From: Vandiemenella viatica
Lineage: Eukaryota; Arthropoda; Insecta; Orthoptera; Morabidae
Assembly (NCBI GenBank): GCA_031002005.1
Contig: CM061918.1
Span: 60,269,478-60,333,477 of the forward strand
Direction: 5' to 3'
DNA: 64,000 nt
Shown here: piece after piece, positions 44,969 to 56,020 of the stretch
Layout of the letters: every line of letters begins with the position of its first letter
Numbering within the stretch: the first letter of the stretch is position 1
The notes under the pieces: model-generated
The model's input: only the letters and a program-made list of their open reading frames with translations
Database searches by the model: none
Told to the model about the DNA's origin: nothing
Translations under genes and position numbers: made by a program

Positions 44969-45170
44969 CTTGTCGTGTATGAAGAAGATGCCGTAGGCGA
45001 TGCTGGCGGTGTAGATGCAGGAGGAGGTGAGGAAGACGCCGTAGAAGCCGATGGCCCTGAGGAGCACTCCACTGAGCGCCATGCCCACGGGCACCCCCAG
45101 CATCAGGCACACGTTCACCACCCCTATACGCAGCGTCCGCTCCTCAGGGGTGGTCACGTCGCCCATGTAG
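44969..45170 (-). CDS. SLC46 / folate-transporter-like MFS protein, internal exon A (right copy)
   Basis: Reverse-strand counterpart of the exon at 5613-5814, with the same 202-bp length, the same phases and the same 67-residue peptide with two membrane helices. The acceptor CAG lies at 45171-45173 in plus coordinates. The donor here is GTAAGC rather than GTGAGC, a stronger match to consensus. There is no tandem duplication after the donor. The following intron to exon B (41062-44968) is 3907 bp, longer than in the left arm because it holds a LINE block at 42736-44280. Together with exon B this is the undamaged copy of the gene fragment. The N-terminal exons should lie at higher coordinates, but I could not recognise them up to 64000. 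Confidence 0.77.
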
Positions 45171-45354
45171 CTGCACAACAACACCACACAGTGCGTAAAA
45201 ATAAAGGATCTCGCAGAGGTTGATGCAGTCATCTATAGAGAAGTAACGAATTTGGTTGATTGCTTAGAAATTTAACGCGATCGGGATGATATTTACGCAT
45301 GATGCAATTAACGCCCACTTATACTGAATTGCAAAAAAGTGCAGGGCAATGGAA

Positions 45355-45549
45355 AAAAAAATAGTGCCGCATCTAGGGGGGAGGGTGATGGGAGAAAACC
45401 GAGGCGTTAGCTCCGGGCGGCAACTTGAGGGCGGCGGAAAAATCTTTTTTTTCCTCTACTACTACTACTCTAGGATAGGAGGTGGTGTCACGTAGGCAAT
45501 CTCACAGTTTTTCTTCCCGTTTGAAAAATTTCTAGATCTTCTACTGATA
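45355..45549. mobile_element. hAT-like MITE (right arm)
   Basis: Mirror of 5219-5414. Confidence 0.45.
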
Positions 45550-45576
45550 AATAATCCTCTTGTTACCTTCGTTTTC

Positions 45577-45771
45577 CGGGTTGAACCGCGTCAATTTATG
45601 AAAACCTAACGTTTCGGCCATCATTTTGCGGCCTTCTTCAGAGGACTGTCAAGGCTGGGATCGCTGCCGCCTGTATATAGCTCCAACAGTGATCCCAGCC
45701 TTGAAATTCCTCTGAAAAAGGCCGCAAAATGATGGCCGAAACGTAAGGTAAATTGACGCGGTTCTACCAGG
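45577..45771. mobile_element. Short palindromic foldback element (right arm)
   Basis: Mirror of 5000-5203. Confidence 0.72.
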
Positions 45772-46144
45772 ACAACTAAGATAACATCGGCAACGACCGC
45801 GGAAGTCTGCGACCAAAATAATCCTCTTGGTCAGTAGTACAAACTAAAGAGTTGGGTTACTGACAACATTGATTACCTGTAGTATGTGGGAGTAAAGGTA
45901 TAAAGCAACATGAAACAGGGCCAGTACATAACTTCGGTCCTCTTCTTCACCACCTTTTTTCAAAGTTTTGTTGTCGGCTGCCTTCGATGAGTTTACTCAT
46001 CATTAGCATGGTTAAATTTGGAACTATGGTTTTACGACTGCTTGCCCTAGCTGATTCCTAGCATTTTATACCTACTTCTGGGTCGTACTAAATACTAACG
46101 GGGGAGGTGATCTGTTGTCATCTGTCTGTGAAACTTGTAAGTAT

Positions 46145-46345
46145 GTTCAGCGTTTGATTATTGTATTTTTTGTTTGTGAAATGCTTAGTTCGTGACGCGG
46201 AGAATGGGGACCGTCGCGGCATTCGGCTTGATGGCTGCGAAAAACCTCATGAAACTGAAGTCAGAAGGACCTGTACGCGGACACCTGCGGTCGTAAACGG
46301 CCCGTTGCACCTCCTAGATTCAGTGTGCAGCGCCTCAGCGCATAG
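46145..46345 (+). repeat. Interspersed repeat family X (right arm)
   Basis: TTTTTTGTTTGTGAAATGC, GTGACGCGGAGAATGGGGAC. Similar openings at 53196 and, shorter, at 59398. Confidence 0.5.
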
Positions 46346-46404
46346 AACCACATTGACGGGTAGCACTTGATTTTGGTCTTACTTTGGAACCATCAGACTT
46401 GTTA

Positions 46405-46553
46405 TGAACGGATTTCGATCTCATTCATGTATGTTGAAGGGTACACAGCATGTATGTCTGTGGTACAGTCGTTTCTCAAAATGTGCCTAGTTTTTGAGAT
46501 AAAAATGCAAATAAACAAAAAATTCTAAATGTCTGGTATATAGAAAATTATTG

Positions 46554-46588
<35 letters not shown>

Positions 46589-47625
46589 AATGGAAGCGTT
46601 GTTAATGTGGTAGGGTGTTAGCTTCATAATTTTCTGACCCAAGTTCAAATGACCACAGAATGAAACATTTTTATTTATTTTTATCTTCAGAAATTGTCAA
46701 GCTTGACTTTTTTATTTTGTTAAAACTTCATTTCCGTACTTTTATTGAGTGAAGTAATATTTAAAACAAATTATATAACCTACAATGTCACGTCATTTTT
46801 ATTCCTGAAATTCTTTTTTTTTTCGTAATGAATTCACTGGTCTACCAACGGATTGTCTTTTCACAACACAAATCGGCCTCACACCCTTGAAAACTTCATT
46901 GAAATCGTACGTCAGGAAAGTCTCCATTCTTACATAATTTTTTCACTTTTTGTTAATAAGTTGTTTTGGTTCGTTTTCAATTGAAATAGTGACTAACATG
47001 TTATTTATTTCATCTTCGTCGTTTTAAAGAACGGTCGCGTGTAAATGGTTGAAAATAAAATTGTAGACCTATCCGTGAAGAAAAATGGAGCTCAACAAGG
47101 AAATGGATGAACAAGTGACAAATTCTTATAAACATTGCAAAATTATTGTGTCAGATTTCATTTTACTAGCAGATTCGCCTCCTGACTTAATTTCATTGGG
47201 TATGGACGAGTCATATTAAGAAGGCATTGTTGATATATGGGCCGAAATTATGTTTGGTGTATCTGTGATTCGTTTTAAATTTTATTTCGCGCAATAAAAG
47301 TGTGTAAATGAAGTTTTAATAAGCTTAACAATTTTTGAAGATAAAATAAATAAAAATATTTGATTCAACGGGGATTTGAACTCGTGTCAGAAAATTATGA
47401 AACGAACACCCTATTGCATAGATCACGCTGCCCTTTTGATAATAACGGGCAATTATTTACTACATACACGACATTTAGAATTTTTTTATTTATTTTCATG
47501 CGAATATCTCAAAAACTAGGGTGCATTTTGAGAAACGACTATACTACAGACATATATGCTGGGTAAACCTTCAACAAATATGAAGGAGATCGAAATCCGT
47601 TCTTAACATATCTGATGGTCTCCAA
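46405..47625. mobile_element. Long foldback element (right arm)
   Basis: Mirror of 3045-4400 without the left-specific insert. Contains a (TA)n run at 46557-46587 where the left arm has an A-rich run. tRNA-like stretches at about 46605-46655 and 47370-47430. Confidence 0.7.
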
Positions 47626-47654
47626 GTTACGTAGATCTAAATCTAAGCTGCGAT

Positions 47655-48175
47655 TCATAGGGGAATTTTGAAGATTTGTAACGCTCATAAAAAGCAGATA
47701 GCGTACAATACTCTCGTGCGTCCACATTGTGCCATTTTGGATTCCTGCCGCAAAGGATTCTTACTCAGTACAGAGAAGAACCGATCTATTCGTGATTGCT
47801 TGTCACAGATCTTACAAAACGTCACAACATTAGACTGATATTGTAGGGTAGACAGTCGACGTAGGTTTTGTATTAATTTATTGGTAAACGTGTGAACAGG
47901 TCGTTCAACTAACAAGTGCAATGAAATACTTCGTCCACCAACGTATTTTGGTCGCAATGAAAAGGGACATAATATCAGAGAAATTAGCTGATTAGTTGCC
48001 TTATTTATTCTTCTATGAATTTTTTTTCCCCTTGTGCTATTCGAGATTGTAATGCAGAGAGTTAGTTTTAGTAAATAATGCCCTCTGCCACCCACAGTTT
48101 AGTGGATTGAAGATTATAGATGTGGACATTGTCATGAAATTATGATGATCAGCGACATTTCGACTCAGTGTGAGT
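47655..48175 (+). mobile_element. LINE 3' fragment (right arm)
   Basis: Mirror of 2440-2985. Confidence 0.62.
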
Positions 48176-48318
48176 TGAAGGATAATGTATCTGCTGCTGG
48201 ATTTTATCACATGTCGTTTCTTTCTGGGCGTTGAGTATGGATGGTATTTTCGGTGTGTAGGAAGCATCTGACGAAGATGAGAAATATATTTCCAAAAATT
48301 TACAGTGCGATTATAAAA

Positions 48319-48545
48319 CCGAGCGTGGTGGGTGAGCAGTTAACATTCTGGCCTCGCATTCTGGAGGACGCCACTTCAAATCCCCGTCCGGGCATCCAGA
48401 TTTGTGTTTTCCATGGTTTCCCCATATCACTCCAGGAGAATGCCGGGATGCTTCCTTCAAAAGGTCATGACCAAATTCCTTTCCGTTTCTTGTCCCCAGT
48501 CCGATCCCGCCTCTAATGACCTCGACTTCGACGAGGCGTAAAGCC
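48319..48545 (+). mobile_element. SINE of the common family (right arm)
   Basis: Full copy: CCGAGCGTGGTGGGTGAGC to CGACGAGGCGTAAAGCC. Mirror of 2141-2365. Confidence 0.87.
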
Positions 48546-48867
48546 AAAAATAGATAAAAACGATTATAAATCACAAACAATAATTCAGAACTATGAAGGA
48601 TTTACCGCTTCAAAGTCAACAGAAATACCTCAAAGATTTTGAACGTATAGCATATATTTCAGTCATGGCCTTTTACCCTTTACTGTCTAGTGCGTAGTCT
48701 CTGTCCACTCGAAATCTCTGTCTTTATGCATTCTAACTCTCTTCAAACTCAGCATAATCTTTTTAAATTTTGCAGAGTGAACGCAAAGGGTGAAACTCAG
48801 GTTAGATTCTTATTCCAAGCAGATCGATTCACGTGGTCATGACCTTTGACACCGATTGCACCTAATA

Positions 48868-49062
48868 ATGACTTTACGCTTTGTCAAAATCAAGGTCATT
48901 AGAAGAGGGAAAGGATTGAGGTCAAGCAACGGGAAGAAATTCGGCCATGGCCATTCAAGGAGCTATCCCGGTATTCGCATTTAGTAATTTAGGAAAATCA
49001 TGGAAAACCGAAGATGGCCGGACGGTGATTCGAACCCGGGTCCTCAACCATCACGCTCGGTA
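48868..49062 (-). mobile_element. Degenerate SINE (right arm)
   Basis: Mirror of 1640-1812, here with a recognisable B-box complement GATTCGAACCCGG, so better preserved than the left copy. Confidence 0.68.
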
Positions 49063-49421
49063 CCAGTTCCTTTCTTCGTCTGTTTAATGTCATTGCCTGG
49101 GTTGTGATGACTCTTATGTGTGCAGTGTGTTGTTTGATGTTGTGTACATGAAGACGGCTTTGTGATGTGTGTTAGCGTGGACAGAAAGGAGAACTAATTC
49201 GTTCACTATACAAGAACTTAACATCTGCATGAATTTATCTTCCGAGTAATGCAGAGAATCCCTTAGTTTTTCATACATATCTTCATGTATATCTACATCT
49301 ACAATCTGCAGTCCACAAAGTTAAGCGTGGCAGAGAGTGCTTTGCACAAAACTAACTCTGTGCCTGAGACAATACCTCTGTGCATTTCAATCCCGAACAG
49401 CACAAGGGAACAAAGAATTTA

Positions 49422-50736
49422 TGCTGTGCTAATCAAAATTATTGCAGCGATTTCACGATTTTTATTTTGGCTGTCCTATTATAGGTAAGATGATGGTTGC
49501 TGTTATAAGACAATTGGCTCTCCAAGTTTCGATTGCACTAAATGCAAGCTTCCATCGGTTGCTGCTAGAGCGCTAGAGAGCAAGATGCCTGAAAGTGTGA
49601 AAGCGAACTTTGTTCTCGAATTTCATTCGACTCAGTCTGTAGTAACTGTTCAGCGACACTTTAGAACAAGGAACTTTAGAGCAAGGATCCCCCGCATGCT
49701 AACACCATTCGGCGTTGGTATTAACAGTTTAAAGCCACGAGATGCCTTTGTAAAGGTAAAACAATGGGTCTCCCTCTTGTGTCTGAAGAAACCGTTGAAC
49801 GTGTACGCGTCAGTTACGTTCGTAGCCCACAGAAGTCTACTCCTCGAGCGAGCTGGGAATTAGGTATTCCACAGAAGACCGTTTGGAGAATCCTACGGAA
49901 GCGACTGTGTATGAATCCTTACAGGTTACAGTTGCTACAAGCTCTGTCGCACAACGATGAAGTGCGTCGTTTTCAATTCTGTAGCCAATGTCTAGAACAA
50001 GACGAAACATTAGCAGAAAAACCTATGTTTAGTGATGAGGCCACTTTTCATGTGAGTGGAAGAGTTAACAGGCACAATGGTCGCATTTGGGGGACCGAAA
50101 ACCACCATGCTTATGTGCAGCACGTTCGTGACTCTCCTAAAGTGAATGTGTTTTGCGCGATCTCACGAAAGAAATTTTATGGACCTTTTTTTCTTTAATG
50201 AGGTGACGATCACAGGGAAAATCTATCTGCAAATATTGCAAAATTGGCTCATGCCACTTCTGGAAGCTAACAGTGAAGATTTAGTTTTTCCAGCAGGATG
50301 GTGCTCCACCCCATTTTTCTCTAGTTGTCCGTAATTTCCTAAACACCAGGATTCCAAACAGATGGATTGGTCGTGCAGGGGATGCTGATAGTCAGCTGAT
50401 GTCATGGCCTCCTCGTTCCCCTAACCTAACACCCTGCGACTTCTTTGTTTGGGGTTTCGTATAAGACACAGAACCAATTGATCTGCCAGACCTGCGGGTT
50501 CGCATCACCAATGCATTTTCTCTCATTGACAGATACATGCTGCATCGGGAATGGGAATAACTCGATTATAGACTTGATATGTGCAGAGTCCCTAAAGGAG
50601 CACATATTGAGCATCTGTAGACACTAAAAAATCATTCACAGTTTGTTTATATATCTGTGTAATCTTGTAAGTATATGTCAAGTAATAAATCTGTAGTAAT
50701 TTTCTGAAATCACTGCAATCATTTTGACTAGCCCTT
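49422..50736 (+). mobile_element. Tc1/mariner-type transposon, right arm only
   Basis: Imperfect terminal inverted repeats of about 30 bases: CTAATCAAAATTATTGCAGC at the left and its counterpart GCTAGTCAAAATGATTGCAG in reverse at the right. TA lies at 49420-49421 and 50737-50738. The left arm reads straight through this site at about 1290. The interior carries one broken transposase gene. Confidence 0.85.
49585..50464 (+). pseudogene. Broken Tc1/mariner transposase
   Basis: The reading runs through at least three frames: N-terminal helix-turn-helix from 49585 (VKANFVLEFHSTQSVVTVQR), second DNA-binding part and core from 49764 (RASWELGIPQKTVWRILRK), first catalytic aspartate in FSDEATFHVSG (about 50030), a frame change near 50190 (GPFFFNEV), the second aspartate in a QQDGAPPHF-type motif near 50295 after a further shift, and the last aspartate region WPPRSPNLTPCDFF near 50410, ending at a stop at 50462. 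An internal stretch also seems shortened in the linker near 49720. The order of motifs fits the DDD/E superfamily of mariner-like elements common in insects. Inactive as it stands. Confidence 0.85.
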
Positions 50737-51276
50737 TATAAGCATCTGTGCAACACATAATTTCTCTAATGTTATCTTTCTTGTGATTGCGATCCAAAAA
50801 GGTTGGTGGATGAAATATTTCATCGCACTCAGAAATGAAAGGAATAGTTTGGATGTTTTCCAATAAATTCAAACCAAACGTACGTCGTCTGTCTGCCAGA
50901 CAGTTCCAGCCCTATCAACAATTCTTTGACGCTTTCGTAAGGACTGTGGCAAGAAGTCATGAATCGAGCGACTCTTGTCAGCACTTTCTCTATACTATCG
51001 ATCAATCCCTTGAGATACGTATCCCGAACGGCACATCAATAGTCTAAATGTGAGAAGAGGCGATGAAATTTGCCGAAATTGATCGTGGAAGGTAAGGTCA
51101 ATTGCAGAAGACCACGAGGAAGGACAGTGAGCAGCTGGATTGATTAAGTGGGAAAGATCACCGGTTAACCATTTCAGCAGTTTCTCAGGAACGCTGGAAA
51201 TCTGTAAGGGTGACAACACAAGAGTAACATGAGAGATCCAGCAAGCAGGAACAACAAGGAGGAATGAGTTAAGCAA

Positions 51277-51520
51277 CTCATGATGATGATTATGATGATG
51301 ATTATGGTGATTTTGATGATGACGATTTCGACGACGATGACTAGTTCAACAACGACGAGTTCAACTACGACGAGTTCAACGACGACTAGTTCAACGACGA
51401 CGAGTTCTACGACGATGAGTTCAACGATGACGAGTTCAACGATGACGAGTTCAACGACGACGAGTTCAACGACGACGAGTTCGACGACGATGATGATGGT
51501 GATGGTGGTGGTGGTGATGA
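51277..51520. repeat. 15-bp minisatellite plus GAT microsatellite
   Basis: About ten units of the type AGTTCAACGACGACG between runs of GAT. It gives an artefactual open frame with a VVEL repeat on the minus strand. The left arm has a different, shorter simple repeat at this point. Confidence 0.92.
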
Positions 51521-51899
51521 TGATTTGAAGATAAAACGAGGTGAACCCAGAGCCGGCCCATTCAATCCTACTCTTCTGAAGGAACCCTGGGAGGCCGCCA
51601 ACTCTTACGTCCCAATCCGAAGACCGAATCACCGTCAACAGTGTTGTTATCTCCTCATTCCATTTGCGTTGTTGAAGGATTTGTTATTTAATCATAACAT
51701 TTTGGTCACAATTTGATGTTTTGAATTGTTCGCCACAGCCATTCCTACCATGCTGACCATGTTTCAAAGGATGAAAACATCCAACTCGGGGTTCAGCCTA
51801 GTCACGCCGTTTCTCATCGATCCCACCCAACGAGGCGAGTCTTGTTATGAGATACACTGTGAACGCACCAAGTACTTGGAGGAGCAGCTGATCAGTGTG

Positions 51900-53014
51900 G
51901 CGTGTTTTGGCCGACCCTTGCACTGCGAGGGCCAATCGCGTGGCGGTCCAGAGTCGCGTGGGTCTGAATTAGGAGCAGCCCATTAGGTCGTTAGTCAATG
52001 CGACGCGTGTTGGACGAGTCGGTGCGTGCTCTGACTGCAGATGCAATACTAACGTCGCACTCTCTCCGCCTCAGAGCTCCTCTACTCGACATCAGCTACG
52101 GTCCATATCACCATCATAACGCGCTAGTGTGTCCACGCCACCTCGTTTTAGGCGGGTTATTGTAATAATCTAGTCCCACGTTTATCGACATTTTTCAGCC
52201 CGAGGACCAGTAAATTGTCAAGAATAATGCAGCTAACCATTAACTTACATTGGCCTAATGCATGTTATTAATATCTGAGACTATTTCATTGTACCATTTT
52301 ACTATAACAAATCTAAAAACTTGTTATGAATTCATACTGAAAATGTTATGAAACTAGAAGTGAATTATTAAATATTAATTAAGTATTTGCCAGACTCCTA
52401 ATATTTAGTAACCAAATGAATAGTAAAGTTACTACAGGGCGGATGCTACGCTGTATCGCCGGTCTACATGCACATTTTGTTTTTATTTATTTACTTCGTA
52501 TATCTTATATTACCAACCATACCACGTACCGCCGTCCTCTCACGTACTACAAGACCCTAAGAAAAAGGTCGTTTCCTTAATTAACGGCAGACACGGGAAG
52601 CCTGGCCACCAAGTACACTGTCACCTAGTGACCAATCATTATACTGGAATCATTCCAGCTGGTCAGGTAGGAGTTTCTCTAATGTTGTGACTCCATTGAA
52701 GGTGGTCTTAGCATCTTTCCTCTCTCTCTTTACTACGTCTAGTCTCTCTCTTTTTGCAAATCTTCCTTTATAAGGTCTATCCATCTAGCCTTGCTACCGG
52801 CTTGCTAGTCCCATTGATGGGGGATTAGATGTGTTGTCATGTTGGCGAAACATATAATATGTGTTGAATGTGGTGAGTGTATATTTGTTTGTATGTAATA
52901 ATTCCGTATGGTCGTAATGACCTGGTGACAGGGTTTCTATTGCCTGCGCATTCCACCTCTGTCGTAGCCGCCTTAACTTAACCTAGTAGTCGTACCGGAA
53001 ACAGGGGACCTACA
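51900..53014. other. Unique flank of the right arm, no gene recognised
   Basis: 51720-51985 is open on the plus strand (PFLIDPTQRGESCYEIHC) and this reading is also kept in the left arm's first 190 bases. I do not recognise it, and it could be an old transposon or repeat. The rest is AT-rich with no features. Confidence 0.35.
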
Positions 53015-53183
53015 GTTTAACGTGGAATCCGAACCACGGAAGCTTTCTGGCGTACTTCACATTACACAGAAAGCTGTGCCAGAGATGGTAGGATTAAGGG
53101 CCTATGAAAATTCCCGTCGAGACAGGGATCGAACTGGGGACCTTTCGATCCAACATCAGCCAACTGAGCCAACAGACCGCTCA
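53015..53183 (-). mobile_element. Second SINE family
   Basis: Tail CGTACTTCACATTACACAG, head CTGAGCCAACAGACCGC, B-box complement GGGATCGAACTGGGG. Confidence 0.72.
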
Positions 53184-53195
53184 TTTTTTTTTCTT

Positions 53196-53335
53196 TTTTT
53201 TGTGAAATGTATTGTTTATGACGCGGAGATTGGGAAACATCTCAGCGTTCATCAAGGTAATTGCAGAAAACCGCAATAGGACGCGCACAGCCACACTAGC
53301 GTTCCCCCCCCCCCCCCCGCCCCCTTACAGAATCT
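53196..53335 (+). repeat. Interspersed repeat family X and poly-C
   Basis: TTTTTTTGTGAAATGTATTG, GACGCGGAGATTGGG as in 46145; followed by a C-rich run at 53306-53324. Confidence 0.5.
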
Positions 53336-54888
53336 CAAGAAATTAAACAGTTAGGAACACAAATGGAGTTACTAAGTAACTACACCTGACCTGATTTTGT
53401 GACAGAAAGTGTGAGCCGTAGGTTACTTAATTGTTTGGGATTTGAGTCACCATATGGCTATCGTTCCCTTGAGAAAACGCTGACAAAATATTTTTTCCCC
53501 GGCTACTTAAGCCATACAGCCAACTCAGTGTAATTATCATTATTCTTCCAGTCTATTAGTTTCTCGAGAACATTGTTGCTGCTAGGTATGGACACCACAG
53601 GACGGATACGATATTAACACACGAACACTTAACGTTACGATAACTGGCTATAATGAAATCTGCCTGTCGAAAATAAACGTGGTAACGTTTGCGTATCGTC
53701 AAGGGTTTTTAACTTCAAAGATTATGATAGGTTGACCTGATCTGACCAAATACCAACTTGAACTGTAATTCATAATTGCCAGAATACTATATTCGGTAAT
53801 ATGTCCATTTTAAATAACATACTAACTCTCGTACAACGAACGTGAATAAAGATCATTAACGAAAGTGGTCAGTGAAATACGTAAAAATCAATTAAACCGT
53901 TATTTATAAACTTTGGACAAGCAGCAAAATTATGGAATTTTTTAATTAAATTGAAATTTATCCCATGTGGAAATGGCAATTTGCGATTACAACAGACAAC
54001 ATGAGTATTTTAAGTTTTTTTTAAGCTCTTTTATATTGCTTTCATTAGCAACTTGTTACTGAAAATCAGTTCAACGTTTTTTTCAGCACTAAAGTTTACG
54101 ATTATTTTTTAACTATGAAATCCTACGAATAGTAGATTTAATTAATGTATTATGCTAATTAATTTTGTAACAATTGCTAGCTATTAAATTGTAGATATAA
54201 CCTCGAATTTCTTCTTCTGATACCTCTGATCACTTAACTCGTGGGCGACGACTGGAGTGCGACGTCACTGTTCTCCAGCCAATAGCTATCGAGATGATTG
54301 AGTGAGTGAGTGAGCTTAGGAAATTATATAGTAGGTAGTTCGTATTTAGTACTGAAGGTGACGGAAACGTACAAATTACTACAGCACAGTTGTTAAACAA
54401 ATTTGCTTGACATAGATCTTAATAGACTGAGGACTAAAACAGAGGAGACTGCCGAATCGTCGGCATTTAATTACTAACGAATCACTGGTGAGCCATTTTA
54501 CGAATCACCAGTTCGGAAAAGCCATCGTCGCTTGGTCGGCATACTGACTCCACTGCTTGTCACTTAGCCGAAACCGGTCTGTCTAATTCACAAGTCTAGT
54601 GACCCAGTGACCTGGCTGGCAAGGCAGCGCTTCACTGAGTGCCTTAACAGTATCACTAAGGCGCTAGGATTCCGCATTATACAAATGAGTTGTACTGAAC
54701 TACCGACAGTAGGGAACGACTTACACCTAAAATTGTTATATACTCCGCCTGTGAAATGCAATTCGTAAATGCCGCACCTCATTTGCTCCTCTATAAATTA
54801 GGTCACCATAGTTTATCTTGTCGCAGATTCTGCGGGATTTGCAACCACTTGTTTTCAGAATGTTTTTAGTGAGGTGGATAAAAGAAAC
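53336..54888. other. AT-rich segment with a possible promoter-like cluster
   Basis: No gene recognised. At 54270-54335 GACGTCAC, CCAATAG and ATTATATAG occur within about 65 bases on the plus strand, as in some core promoters, but no coding exon follows. Confidence 0.3.
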
Positions 54889-55112
54889 CGAGCGTGGTGG
54901 GTGAGCAGATAACGTTCTGCCATCACATTCGTCGGCGTGAGTTCGAATCCCCGTCCTGGTATCCAGATTTGGGTTTTCCATGGTTTCCCTAAATCAATCT
55001 AGGTGAATACCGGGATGCTTCCTTCAAAAGACCATGGCTGAATTCCTTTCTGTTCCTTGCCCTCATCCTTTTCCGTCTCTAATGACCACGACATCGAGGA
55101 GGCTTAAAGCAA
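54889..55112 (+). mobile_element. SINE of the common family
   Basis: CCGAGCGTGGTGGGTGAGC, B box GAGTTCGAATCCCC, tail GAGGAGGCTTAAAGC then an A-rich end. Confidence 0.87.
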
Positions 55113-55146
55113 TAACCAAAACAAAAAGTGATTATAACATTAGATG

Positions 55147-55373
55147 CAATTGCGGATCCAGGATTTTGGTTTGGGAGGGGTTTGAGCAGATTTTGGTTTG
55201 GGGGGGAGTTTGAGCGGATTTCGGGTCGGGGGGAGGCCTTGTGTTGGGTAAGGGTAGGCTTTATAGTCATTCCGCCATTATAAGATCAGCAGAGCTATAA
55301 AATAGGGTCTTCAAAATTATAATGTTGGAGGTGGCTTGAGCCCCCTAGCCCTCCCTCCCTAGATCCGCCACTG
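55147..55373. mobile_element. hAT-type MITE with 8-bp target duplication
   Basis: Begins CAATTGCGGATCCAGG and ends CCTAGATCCGCCACTG, flanked by ATTAGATG (55139-55146) and ATTAGATC (55374-55381). Terminal CARTGGCGGATC and 8-bp duplication fit hAT. Confidence 0.78.
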
Positions 55374-55821
55374 ATTAGATCCAAATTGACAGATATCAAT
55401 CAGTGATGCCAACGTTCGACACAATTTATAGTTCGGTACAGTAGCTGAAATGCACCGAACGACATGTGCGATGGAAAGATCCACACGTTAGATTTTTTTT
55501 TCTTGGCGATCCGTCTGTTTCGCTAAGCGGCTCCAAACCAAGCCTGACATTGGATCTCCTGACCCAAAATCCTCCTGCACATGCTCGGACTTACCGAACT
55601 TGAAAGCTAAAAACTTAGTGACTGATTACAGTGCAACTGCATCAGTTTTCAACAGTACATCAAGGGAACTGGACTTACTTTGCGCGAATGCACCAGGAGG
55701 TGGAATCGAGAGCCAAGATACCATTCGCCCGTCACTGGCAGTTAAGGGTATATCGCTAGAACTGAGATAGCTTTCAATTTTTGCGGTATTATTCATTCTA
55801 TGAGAGATTTTTTTCTTCTAG

Positions 55822-56020
55822 ATTTACGCCTCGTCAACGTCGAGATCATTAGAGACGGGAGAGAGATTCACAATAAATTCGACCTTGGCCTTTTGAAAGA
55901 ACCATCCCGGCATTCGCTTTGAGTAATTTTGGGAAACCATGGAAAACTGAAAATCAGATGGCTGGACGGAGAATCGAACCCGCGTCTTGCCGAATGCCAG
56001 GTCAGACCGTAACCACTTAC
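55822..56020 (-). mobile_element. SINE of the common family
   Basis: GATTTACGCCTCGTCAACG, GGAAAACTGAAAATCAG, GAATCGAACCCGCG; head truncated at about 56020. Confidence 0.75.

Larger units (their letters stand above)
49270..51070 (-). mobile_element. LINE 3' fragment (right arm), split by a mariner element
   Basis: The same LINE end as 740-1412. Pieces 49270-49421 and 50737-51070 join across the mariner insertion. No SINE is present here. Confidence 0.68.
31327..51899. repeat. Right arm of the large inverted duplication
   Basis: Mirror of the left arm. It is about 2 kb longer because of arm-specific insertions: a SINE at 38847, a LINE 3' end at 37574, a LINE block at 42736-44280 and a mariner element at 49422. 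It lacks the left-specific SINEs at 887 and 16900 and the Helitron. The 48 bases before it, 31275-31326, match left positions 22799-22845, so homology continues on the far side of the Helitron up to the gap. Homology stops at 51899 only because the left arm leaves the window. Confidence 0.93.

Noticed and set aside
51174..51638. 154-codon minus-strand frame with VVEL repeats
   Set aside because: It is the translation of a 15-bp minisatellite; the left arm lacks it.
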